This document shows positions 44,165 to 51,887 of a DNA stretch of 64,000 bases, piece after piece; the stretch's first letter is position 1, and every line of letters starts with the position of its first letter. Under the pieces are notes generated by a model. The model ran no database searches. It saw only the letters and a program-made list of their open reading frames with translations, and was not told the origin of the DNA. The stretch is from assembly GCF_002355275.1 (NCBI RefSeq), contig NZ_CP023449.1:3326001-3390000 (forward strand), read 5' to 3'. The stretch is from Rhizorhabdus dicambivorans (GTDB lineage: Bacteria > Pseudomonadota > Alphaproteobacteria > Sphingomonadales > Sphingomonadaceae). The position numbers and the translations under genes were made by a program.

Positions 44165-44186
44165 CTGTCCCCTATCGGGGGTATTT
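44165..44186 (+). promoter_or_regulatory. 22-bp regulon element, copy 1
   Basis: The element reads CTGTCCCCTATCGGGGGT followed by ATTT, on the same strand as the SnoaL-like gene whose start is about 59 bases downstream. It lies in the 310-bp iclR-SnoaL gap. Three related copies lie at 48495, 51637 and 58857. The rest of this gap shows nothing recognisable. Confidence 0.65.
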
Positions 44187-44244
44187 TGCGGCTCACGCAA
44201 ACCTCTACGGCTCTCGCTAAACGAGAACCAGGGAGGAGATGGAG

Positions 44245-44793
44245 ATGCGAAGGGTTGCGATCGGCCTAGCCGGCATCATTCTGACCGCTGTAGCCACTGC
44301 GGCGCACGCAAGCTACGCCGACGACCGAGCAGAGATCGAGAATCTCTCCGCTCGCTATTTCATCGCTTTCGATGCGCTGGACCCGAAGACCTATGCCGAT
44401 ACCTTCACTCCTGACGGTGTCTTGATTTATGGCGGCGGCACAGCGACCGGTCGGCAGGCGATCTACGATGTGATCGCCAAGTCCAAGTTCGGTCGGGCAA
44501 AGAAGGTCCCCGCGGACACCACATCACGTCCTCGGGCACAGCACAACATTGTCAACGAGGTAATCGAGGTCAGCGGCAACACAGCGACCCAAAAGGCCTA
44601 TTGGTTCGCGATGACCAACGACACGCCGGATGGCACCGTAAAGCTGTTGTACATGGGCCATTATCAGGACGAGCTTGTAAAGGTTAAGGGGCGTTGGCTG
44701 TTCAAGAAGCGGCAGATCTGGAACGAGTCCCTCGCTCGCGTGAGATCACTGTTCTACCCTGAGTTGGGCGAAACCGATCCTCGCGAGAAGTGA
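44245..44793 (+). CDS. Exported SnoaL/NTF2-like protein 1
   Basis: The 182-residue protein starts with a signal peptide (cleavage near AAHAS) and continues with an NTF2-like fold: DRAEIENLSARYFIAFDALD, YADTFTPDGVLIYGGG, WLFKKRQIWNES. Proteins of this fold include small enzymes such as dehydratases, isomerases and cyclases, and the activity here is unknown. AGGAG lies six bases before the ATG at 44245 but directly abuts the ATG at 44239, so 44245 was chosen. Confidence 0.85.
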   Translation: MRRVAIGLAGIILTAVATAAHASYADDRAEIENLSARYFIAFDALDPKTYADTFTPDGVLIYGGGTATGRQAIYDVIAKSKFGRAKKVPADTTSRPRAQHNIVNEVIEVSGNTATQKAYWFAMTNDTPDGTVKLLYMGHYQDELVKVKGRWLFKKRQIWNESLARVRSLFYPELGETDPREK

Positions 44794-44839
44794 TCCAACC
44801 CCAACCTGCGCGAACGCTGCCGCGCTCCTTTGCCGCTAC

Positions 44840-45778
44840 CTAACCTCGGGCTGCCTCAATTACCCGCACTAGATCGGCCATAGTGGCAGTCACGGGCGTC
44901 GGAATTCCGAGGTTCTCCGCCGAGCGGACAATCGCGCCGTTGATGAATTCTATTTCGGTAGTACGCCCAGCCTCCCTGTCTTGAAGCATCGAAGCCTTGT
45001 GGGCTGCGTGATCAGCCACCGCCCTGTTCACCGCGAGCTTGATGTCCTGCGCGGATAGCTCCAGCCCCCTCGCGTGGGCCACGGCGGTGGCCTCGTCTAC
45101 GATCGCATGCGCAATGCGTAGCGCCGGAGCGTTGTTCATTGCTCCGTTCGTCGAGCCGGTGACCATCGCCAGCGCGTTAAGCGCCGCATTGAACGCCAGC
45201 TTCTCCCAGATCACAGCCCCGACGTTCGCGGCCATAACAGGGTTGAAACCAGCCGCGAATAGCAGAGCCGTCGTTGCCCTGGCACGTTCGAAGCCCACGG
45301 GCGTCATCGGGCCAAGATGCACTTCGAGATGACCATGGCTGCTCACCCTGTTGGGTGGCGAGAGGTCGGCAGGCACATGCGCCGTGCCCATCAGCACCCG
45401 GTCCGCTCCGAACGCGGAAGCCAGCAACTCTGCGTTGCCGATGCCATTCTGCAGGGTCAGCACGGACAGATTCCGATGCGCAACGTGTGCCATCGAGCGG
45501 ATCGCAGCCGCGCTGTGGGTCCCCTTCGTGAACAGAACAAGAATGTCGACTGGTCCCGCAACGTCTTTGGCGATGCATGCCAACGGTCGCGCCAACCGAA
45601 TACCATCGTCGTCGTGCAATTCGAGACCCATGGAGGCGATGGTTTCAAGTCGTCGGGAATCGACGTCGACCAAGGTCACATTTGAGCCTGCCAGGCTCAT
45701 TCGCGCTGCGAACAGGCACCCCATTGCGCCGGCGCCGACGATGCAGACTTCCCTCACGTGGCGCCCCTGTCCATCCAT
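44840..45778 (-). CDS. Ketopantoate-reductase-like NAD(P) oxidoreductase
   Basis: The 312-residue protein has the Rossmann motif CIVGAGAMGCLFAARMSLAG, the block LTLQNGIGNAELL and a C-terminal helical domain with WEKLAFNAALNALAM, as in PanE/ApbA. Because it lies behind a Rieske oxygenase and next to catabolic genes, it may be a PanE-like dehydrogenase with a different substrate. Its ATG overlaps the stop of the oxygenase beta subunit by one base. Confidence 0.85.
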   Translation of the reverse strand: MDGQGRHVREVCIVGAGAMGCLFAARMSLAGSNVTLVDVDSRRLETIASMGLELHDDDGIRLARPLACIAKDVAGPVDILVLFTKGTHSAAAIRSMAHVAHRNLSVLTLQNGIGNAELLASAFGADRVLMGTAHVPADLSPPNRVSSHGHLEVHLGPMTPVGFERARATTALLFAAGFNPVMAANVGAVIWEKLAFNAALNALAMVTGSTNGAMNNAPALRIAHAIVDEATAVAHARGLELSAQDIKLAVNRAVADHAAHKASMLQDREAGRTTEIEFINGAIVRSAENLGIPTPVTATMADLVRVIEAARG

Positions 45779-46275
45779 CAAACCATGTTCACGTCGAGCA
45801 CGGACGGCACGATGTCGTTGGCGAGGCGGATGATCTTACGCGTGATGAGCCACCGACCTCCCTCGCATCGCAGCCCATGTTCGTTGCGCCCGAAGAACTG
45901 CGCGATCCGATCGGCCCGGGGATCGAAAACGCTGCTGATGAAACACGACAGCACGGTCGCTTCGCCTGGCCCACGCAGTTCGAGTTCGACATTGGTGATC
46001 GCATGGACGACGCGTTGCGGCATTCGCGATGCCGCCGACTGTCCGGCGAGCAACCTGCGGACCCGATCCTCCAGGTTGTGCTTCCCGCTGTAATAGATCA
46101 GCGATAGCTCCCTTTCTGGATCCGCGGTTTGAGTGCCGTCGTCTCGCCATGCCGGCATCCAATAGAGAATCCCGGGATCCAGCATCTCGAGCCATGCCTG
46201 GAAGTCCCTGGCATCGAGCAGCCGCGCTTCCGAGTAGAGGATGCGCTCGGCATCCACCAGGGTGAGCGCCGTCAT
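45778..46275 (-). CDS. Rieske ring-hydroxylating oxygenase, beta subunit
   Basis: The 165-residue protein has the SnoaL-like fold of oxygenase small subunits (LVDAERILYSEARLLDARDF, WLEMLDPGILYWMPAWRDD, CEGGRWLITRKIIRL). It stabilises the alpha subunit in an alpha3beta3 complex. The ATG overlaps the stop of the alpha gene, which supports equal production. Confidence 0.92.
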   Translation of the reverse strand: MTALTLVDAERILYSEARLLDARDFQAWLEMLDPGILYWMPAWRDDGTQTADPERELSLIYYSGKHNLEDRVRRLLAGQSAASRMPQRVVHAITNVELELRGPGEATVLSCFISSVFDPRADRIAQFFGRNEHGLRCEGGRWLITRKIIRLANDIVPSVLDVNMV

Positions 46276-47618
46276 ACGAGCGCGCCCTTCATCCGCTCCG
46301 CCCATGCGCGATAGTAGCTGCGAAACAATGTCTCGTCGGCGAGTTGGCCCGATCCCGCGACACTGAACGCCGGGAGCATGTCAATGCTATCCGAGAGGCT
46401 ATTCCCGCCGGCGGTTGTGCTGATGCTGCCGCGCGCATGGCCTTGCAACCAGGACGGTTCGCGCGTCGACAGCCCGCGCTGACATTCCTCGTAGACCGCT
46501 GTGTCGTCCGGCGTCGCCATACCAGTAGGATTGAAGAAATCTTCATACTGACGGATCCGGAGCGTCCGGGCGGCAGAACTCTCGCCAATCGGGGCTAGGC
46601 ACCAAGTTTCCATCTCGGTCATGTCGTGTGCGATCGGATGGATCACCCGGAGTTGGCTCGATGCGTTTTCCGCGATCTGCATGTTCGGAAAAACCGTGAG
46701 ATTCCGCATGTTGAACATCCAGTTGCGACGCGCCTCGCCAAACCGCTTAGCCAGCTCATCCGCGCGATCGTACAGCGGCAGGCTTGGGCCGACGTCCATC
46801 TTGCCCCAGGCCACCGCGTGCCCATGGTCAAAAGCGAATGAGCCTGCGACGATTTCATCGCCGCCCGCTTTCCAGAAACTGGAGGAACTAAGGCTCGACT
46901 GAACAGCCTCGGCCGAGTTTTTGCGAGACCGATCCTCAAGCGCCCTGATGTAGCTGGGGTGGGTCGATGTAAAATGATATTGATCGGTGCAGTTCTCAAG
47001 CTGGAGTTTCCAATTGGCCGCGTAGGTGAAGCGCACGCGGCCCGGCACCAACTCGAGACCGCGATCGCTTTGGTCGACGACCAGATCGAGCATCTTGCGT
47101 GCTTCGCCGAGATGTTCTTCCAAGGACGGAACGTCTTCGTTTAGGCTGCCGAACAACAGTCCACGATATTCGCCGAACTTTGGAATTTGGACCAAGTTGT
47201 GGTCCTGCTCATGAAAGGCGTCAGCATAGTCTCCGGACTTCTGCCATTTGATGTTCTTGCAAATGCCAGCACTGTCGAATGACCAGCTGTGATACGGGCA
47301 AACATGCAATTTCGTGTTGCCCGTGGGAAAGGGCGCAATCCGAGCACCCTTGTGCGGGCACGCATTGAGGAAGCAACGTAGTTCGCCGTCTTGGCCGCGG
47401 CTGATCAGCACCGGAACGCGGCCGGCGCGGGCGGTAAAAAAGTCATGCCGTTCGGGCGCCTGGCTCGCTAGTCCGAGGAACAACCACCCGCCTTCGAAGA
47501 CGTGTCTAAGCTCTTCTTCAAACAGTGCAGCATCATTGAACAGCGATCGGCTTACCCGAAAAACACCCGCCTCCGCCCGATCGTCGATCAGATCTTTCAA
47601 GCGGTATGCGTCTGTCAC
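46272..47618 (-). CDS. Rieske ring-hydroxylating oxygenase, alpha subunit
   Basis: The 448-residue protein has the Rieske cluster ligands C87, H89, C107 and H110 (ACPHKG, VCPYHSW). The mononuclear iron site is ENCTDQYHFTSTH with H215 and H220. The usual Gly after the bridging Asp (EN..DGYH) reads Gln here. Such enzymes dihydroxylate or demethylate aromatic acids. No ferredoxin or reductase gene lies in the window, so the electron donors must be elsewhere. It follows the SnoaL-like gene 2 on the same strand. Confidence 0.94.
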   Translation of the reverse strand: MTDAYRLKDLIDDRAEAGVFRVSRSLFNDAALFEEELRHVFEGGWLFLGLASQAPERHDFFTARAGRVPVLISRGQDGELRCFLNACPHKGARIAPFPTGNTKLHVCPYHSWSFDSAGICKNIKWQKSGDYADAFHEQDHNLVQIPKFGEYRGLLFGSLNEDVPSLEEHLGEARKMLDLVVDQSDRGLELVPGRVRFTYAANWKLQLENCTDQYHFTSTHPSYIRALEDRSRKNSAEAVQSSLSSSSFWKAGGDEIVAGSFAFDHGHAVAWGKMDVGPSLPLYDRADELAKRFGEARRNWMFNMRNLTVFPNMQIAENASSQLRVIHPIAHDMTEMETWCLAPIGESSAARTLRIRQYEDFFNPTGMATPDDTAVYEECQRGLSTREPSWLQGHARGSISTTAGGNSLSDSIDMLPAFSVAGSGQLADETLFRSYYRAWAERMKGALV

Positions 47619-47747
47619 GGTTCAAAACTCCAAGGGGATGTGTTTCCGTCACGAGGCCGAGCAGCCTGGGATTGCCGCTTGGTCGGACTCGCGGCGGAAT
47701 CCATTGCCTTCACGTTACCGCGCTCGAGCTACGAGTGACGTGGCCGC

Positions 47748-48317
47748 CTACCAGGCGGGATTGCCGCCTTTCGAGGCGATCCGGTCAAGTTGTTCGTTGT
47801 AGATCTTGCGGTACTTGAACAGCCAGCGGCCATTCACTTTGACCAACTGGTCTTCATAATGCCCGTAAGCGGCAAGCGTCGCCTTTCGCTCCGGATTGGA
47901 GTTACGAAATTGAAGCCAGTAGGCGCGTGCCGTGGCGTGATTGCCCTCGATCTTCAAAACCAGGTTCGTGATGTCATGGCTAAAATGGATACGGCGCAGC
48001 GGCGGCGTTTCCTTGGCCTCCGCTTCCGTCCTTCCCGCCGCGATCTTATTGATGAAAGCGCGAATGGCATCGCGGCCATTCTCTTTGCCGTTTGCCCAAT
48101 CGAGCACCCCATCTTCCGTGAATGTCGACGCATAGGTATCCGCGTCGAGCCAATCGAAAGCGAACATGTAGCGAGCCTGCAAATCCTCGATCTCCGCGCG
48201 ATCCTGCGCGTATGTCGACGAATATGTCGGCGGCTGCGACGCGGCGAGGCCGGGCACGGCCGTGATAGTGGCCAAAAGGAAACCGATCATGGGAGCCGCG
48301 CTGACCTTTGAAAACAT
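47748..48317 (-). CDS. Exported SnoaL/NTF2-like protein 2
   Basis: The 189-residue protein has a signal peptide ending near GLAAS and an NTF2-like domain (DRAEIEDLQARYMFAFDWLD, YASTFTEDGVLDWANG, GRWLFKYRKIYNEQLD). It is clearly related to protein 1 at 44245. It begins the unit that continues with the Rieske alpha and beta genes and the PanE-like gene. The ATG at 48317 was chosen because it begins the signal peptide; the upstream frame runs through the regulatory region. Confidence 0.86.
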   Translation of the reverse strand: MFSKVSAAPMIGFLLATITAVPGLAASQPPTYSSTYAQDRAEIEDLQARYMFAFDWLDADTYASTFTEDGVLDWANGKENGRDAIRAFINKIAAGRTEAEAKETPPLRRIHFSHDITNLVLKIEGNHATARAYWLQFRNSNPERKATLAAYGHYEDQLVKVNGRWLFKYRKIYNEQLDRIASKGGNPAW

Positions 48318-48494
48318 TTCTGTTCCTTTGGGATTGATTCGTGATCCTGGACCTGTCCCGGACGTCAGGAGCGATACGTGCAGATAGGAATGCCATCGGC
48401 CGCCAGACGATGGCCCACACTCTTCCTCAAAAGCCGCCGATAAGAACAAATGTCCGCCGTCAAAGACACTGTACCGTCGCCGGGTTCGCGCCCG

Positions 48495-48515
48495 AATACC
48501 CTCGAAAGGGGACAG
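48495..48515 (-). promoter_or_regulatory. 22-bp regulon element, copy 2
   Basis: Read on the minus strand this is CTGTCCCCTTTCGAGGGT followed by ATT. It lies between the divergent SnoaL-like gene 2 (178 bases away) and the tannase-like gene (33 bases away), oriented toward the SnoaL/Rieske unit. It may serve both. Confidence 0.65.
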
Positions 48516-48547
48516 ACATTCCGGCCCACAACGATACATCGAGCAGC

Positions 48548-50290
48548 ATGATTAAGGGCGGGATCGCCATGCTGGCGCTGGCAGTGTGCGGAATTGGTTC
48601 GGCAGAAGCGCGATCCGCGGCGCGGAGACCTCAGTGTTCAGATCTCGTTTCGCTTTCGGCCGGCGCGCTCGGCAATCTCACGGCCTCGATCACTCGGGCA
48701 CAACCGAGCGGGGCTACTCCAGTCAATGGGCCGGCAAACGCGTCGAGCGCGGCCGGCCTTCCCAGCCATTGTGAACTGTTCGGCAAGATGGAAGAGCATG
48801 CTGGCCCCAATGGCCAGACATACGCAATCCGCTTTCACATGAGGCTGCCAGCGGACTGGAACGGCCGCTTTTTCTTTCAGGGCGGGGGTGGTTCCAACGG
48901 CGTAGTTGGAACTGCGACCGGAAATCTCATGGGCGCGCAGAGCAAAACCGCGCTAGGTCTCGGATATGCCGTGGTGTCGCAGGATTCTGGGCACGACAAC
49001 GCCGCCAACAATGATCCCAAGCTTCAAGGGACTGCCACATTTGGCTGGGACCCAGAAGCCCGCCGCAATTACGGCTATGCCTCGATCGGCTCTGTTACGA
49101 TCGTCGCCAAAGCGATCATTCGAACCTTTTATGGGCGCTCGCCGACCTATTCGTATTTCGTCGGAGGATCGAAGGGTGGCCAAGAGGCCTTCATGGCGGC
49201 GCAGCGCTTCGGTCGCGAATTCGATGGCATTCTCGCCGGTTATCCGGGCTTCCGCCTCGCAACGGCGGCGAGCGCCGGTGAAATGTGGGACGATCAGGCA
49301 TTCGCGGCGGCTTCCAGACAAGCTGGCGCGATCGGCACTGACGGACAGCCGCTTCTGAACAAGAGCTTTTCGGACGAGGATCTCGCAATAGTCAGCCGGG
49401 CCGTCCTTGATGCGTGCGACACGCTGGATGGACTGAAGGACGGTATGGTTTTCGCCTTCACCCAATGCACCACCGCGCGAGTCCGACCGCTGCTTGCACA
49501 GGCTACTTGCGCAGGGCCCAAGACGGACGGTTGCCTGTCCGAGGCACAGATTGCCGCGCTCGTTCGCGTGTTCGAAGGCGCGCGGGACCCCACAGGAAAG
49601 TTGCTTTACGCAACCTGGCCATGGGATGCGGGCGTCGGCGGCCCGGCGCCGGGTGGCTATTTTCGCGGCTGGCGGACGTGGAAGATTGGGACGTACGAAG
49701 CGAACGTGAACACCGCCGCCAATGTAATACTGGCGGTCGGTACAGTGTCGGCCGTGTTCACATCGCCGCCGACGCCCGTCGCAGCTGATCCGACTTCGGC
49801 GACGAACTACGCGCTCGGCCTTGACGTCACGGCGACCGAAGCCGCCTCCCATGTTGAATGGGGGCCGCGACAGGAATCGGCCGTCGATTTCATGAACGCC
49901 GACTCGCACGACCTCTCCGCATTCAGCCGGCACGGTGGCAGGCTGCTCATTTTCCACGGAGTCAGCGATCCCGTTTTCTCGATCAATGACACGATCGCTT
50001 GGCTGAACGCCGTCGATGCCGCAGAGAAAGGCAGGGCGGCCCGCTTCGTTCGTCTGTTCGCCATTCCGGGGATGACGCACGGTGGTGGTGGCCCGTCTAC
50101 GGACCAAGTCGATTTCTTCTCAGCGCTGGTCATGTGGACCGAGCATGGAACGGCGCCGGAAAGCTTCGTCGCCGTCGCCCGCGCAGGCACGAACTGGCCA
50201 GGACGGACGCGCCTGCTGTGCGCGTATCCCAAGATAGGTCGCTACTTGGGCGGAGACACGGAGAAGGCCCGTTCCTTCTCTTGCCGGTGA
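48548..50290 (+). CDS. Tannase/feruloyl-esterase-like protein, exported
   Basis: The 580-residue protein has a signal peptide (cleavage near GSAEA) and the tannase-family alpha/beta-hydrolase fold: GYAVVSQDSGHDN, YFVGGSKGGQEAFMAAQRFG with the nucleophilic Ser, HGVSDPVFS with the Asp and PGMTHGGGG with the His. In known members the Ser follows a Cys and the His precedes a Cys (CS-D-HC disulfide). Here both are Gly. It probably cleaves an ester in the periplasm; the substrate is unknown. The ATG at 48548 starts the signal peptide. Confidence 0.86.
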   Translation: MIKGGIAMLALAVCGIGSAEARSAARRPQCSDLVSLSAGALGNLTASITRAQPSGATPVNGPANASSAAGLPSHCELFGKMEEHAGPNGQTYAIRFHMRLPADWNGRFFFQGGGGSNGVVGTATGNLMGAQSKTALGLGYAVVSQDSGHDNAANNDPKLQGTATFGWDPEARRNYGYASIGSVTIVAKAIIRTFYGRSPTYSYFVGGSKGGQEAFMAAQRFGREFDGILAGYPGFRLATAASAGEMWDDQAFAAASRQAGAIGTDGQPLLNKSFSDEDLAIVSRAVLDACDTLDGLKDGMVFAFTQCTTARVRPLLAQATCAGPKTDGCLSEAQIAALVRVFEGARDPTGKLLYATWPWDAGVGGPAPGGYFRGWRTWKIGTYEANVNTAANVILAVGTVSAVFTSPPTPVAADPTSATNYALGLDVTATEAASHVEWGPRQESAVDFMNADSHDLSAFSRHGGRLLIFHGVSDPVFSINDTIAWLNAVDAAEKGRAARFVRLFAIPGMTHGGGGPSTDQVDFFSALVMWTEHGTAPESFVAVARAGTNWPGRTRLLCAYPKIGRYLGGDTEKARSFSCR

Positions 50291-50394
50291 TGCCGGCGTT
50301 GGCGGCTGAGCGTTCGCGGCCGGGCGGCCCGGATTAGGGTTTCGATCTAAGTCATAGGTTAAATGGTTGAGCCATGTCGATTTCCGCCGATGGC

Positions 50395-51336
50395 TTAATG
50401 TACCGAAGGACGGACGAGGCAACGTGCGAAAAGCTCGTTGAGGCTCGATATGCCCATGGCCGCGTATGCGCGCTTTCGTATTGTTGATACCGTCGAAGTC
50501 TGGATTCCCAAATCGAGACCAATGCCCGTATTGGTCATCCCCATTAACGCACGTGCGCAAATCTGCACTTGGCGTGGAGTGAGAATTGGCGCAGCTCCTC
50601 TTACAAGAATCTCGAACTCGACTGGGGATTTAATAGGAGAATTGGATGTTGGCGGCCTCAGAACCAGATGTTTTGCGACCAGCGCGGATATTATGCCGGA
50701 GTGTGCGCTGAAGAATTCGACGGAATTGTCGTCGAAGCTTCCATCTGGGACGGCGCGGTAGAGATTTACGACATACCAACGACCGTCCATCTGATCGAGC
50801 AAGGACAGTCTCTCGACCAGTCCGTAGTGATCATAGATCTTGTCGCGATATGCGCGATCCAAAATATCGCTCGCGTGCAAGCGCCCAATGATAGGGCCGT
50901 CCGTAACCATCGGTCCTTGCACGATGCAAAGCCGAGTAGGATCTCGCGTATATAAAAGCGAACTCCGGTAGACGTTCCCGGCGTGGCGGGCGAGCTCTAT
51001 ACCGCCACGACTCTCGGCAGCGATGACGGTGGGCATCAGGTAATCATCGAAACCGATAATCGACATGTGCGCTGCGCCTGTGAGCGCAGCTAACCCGCCG
51101 AAGAGCAGACCAACAAACTCGTTGGTGCCGAGGGCGGCAATAAGCGGCTGCAATGCCAAGGTCTGACTGGCACCGCCGGCCGACGTCTCAAAGATCGAGG
51201 GCAGAAGGGGAGACTCGCACTCGCCGATCCGAGCGGCGTTATTGTCGATGCCGCACGCGGATATAGGTTTGCCCTGAGCGATCATGGGCGCAGCGAGCGG
51301 AAGTTCCGTCCCACCGATCCTGAGCCCACCCCGCAT
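50395..51336 (-). CDS. LuxR-family transcriptional regulator
   Basis: The 313-residue protein has a long N-terminal sensor-like part, without a family I can name, and a C-terminal LuxR helix-turn-helix: LTPRQVQICARALMGMTNTG, IGIQTSTVSTIRKRAYAAMG. LuxR-type regulators bind dyads of about 20 bp. It is divergent from TonB receptor 2, whose promoter has regulon element copy 3, so it is the best local candidate to bind that element. No ribosome site decides the start. Confidence 0.82.
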   Translation of the reverse strand: MRGGLRIGGTELPLAAPMIAQGKPISACGIDNNAARIGECESPLLPSIFETSAGGASQTLALQPLIAALGTNEFVGLLFGGLAALTGAAHMSIIGFDDYLMPTVIAAESRGGIELARHAGNVYRSSLLYTRDPTRLCIVQGPMVTDGPIIGRLHASDILDRAYRDKIYDHYGLVERLSLLDQMDGRWYVVNLYRAVPDGSFDDNSVEFFSAHSGIISALVAKHLVLRPPTSNSPIKSPVEFEILVRGAAPILTPRQVQICARALMGMTNTGIGLDLGIQTSTVSTIRKRAYAAMGISSLNELFARCLVRPSVH

Positions 51337-51470
51337 TTCGCGGCCTGTGCGATGCCGTGATCTGCTCGCAGCTGCGCCTCCGCGATCGCAAGTTCGCTCA
51401 TTTTGGCTCCCTTCCCTCCGCCGTCCGGTTGTGCCCGTCGGTCGCCACCCTGCTGGAGTGATCTGGTCAT

Positions 51471-51487
51471 ATTCCTATATACGGAAT
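51471..51487. promoter_or_regulatory. 15-bp palindrome, candidate IclR operator, copy 2
   Basis: ATTCCTATATACGGAAT differs from the palindrome at 43143 at two of the 15 core positions. It lies 135 bases upstream of luxR within the 551-bp luxR-TonB gap. This links luxR to the iclR gene 8 kb away. Confidence 0.5.
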
Positions 51488-51636
51488 CTCGATTCCACAA
51501 TAGGCACGCATGTCGTTACGATGCGTTGGAGAGGGCCGCTCTCTTTTTGAGGCGCGTTTGAACGAGAAGAAGCACCTCGCGAGGGGCCGCTAGCCCCATC
51601 CTTAGCGGGTGCGAACGAGCCGCACTCAAGGGTCAG

Positions 51637-51658
51637 CTGTACCCTATCGAGGGTATTT
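51637..51658 (+). promoter_or_regulatory. 22-bp regulon element, copy 3
   Basis: CTGTACCCTATCGAGGGT followed by ATTT lies 230 bases upstream of TonB receptor 2, on the same strand. The core ACCCT-ATCG-AGGGT is a near-perfect dyad. The rest of the luxR-TonB gap shows no gene. Confidence 0.65.
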
Positions 51659-51887
51659 AGGGCGCCAGCAGAGCCCCTATGGTCGCCATTGAACTAGGTA
51701 TTTGTGATGAACACGGCAGAGCTGCACGGCGATATCCGGAAAACCAAATCGTTGTGAAGATAAACGCGTGTATTGCCGGAAAAATCATAGGCATCGGTAG
51801 CAGAATTGCGACGTACCTGGCTGACAGATTGTCAACCATGTGACGATCCTTGCAGGTAATACCGAGCCTTTTATAGGGGAGACCAAG

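Noticed and set aside
50291-50394. Terminator between tannase-like gene and luxR
   Set aside because: Only a 6-bp imperfect stem (AGCCAT/ATGGCT) was seen, too weak to call.
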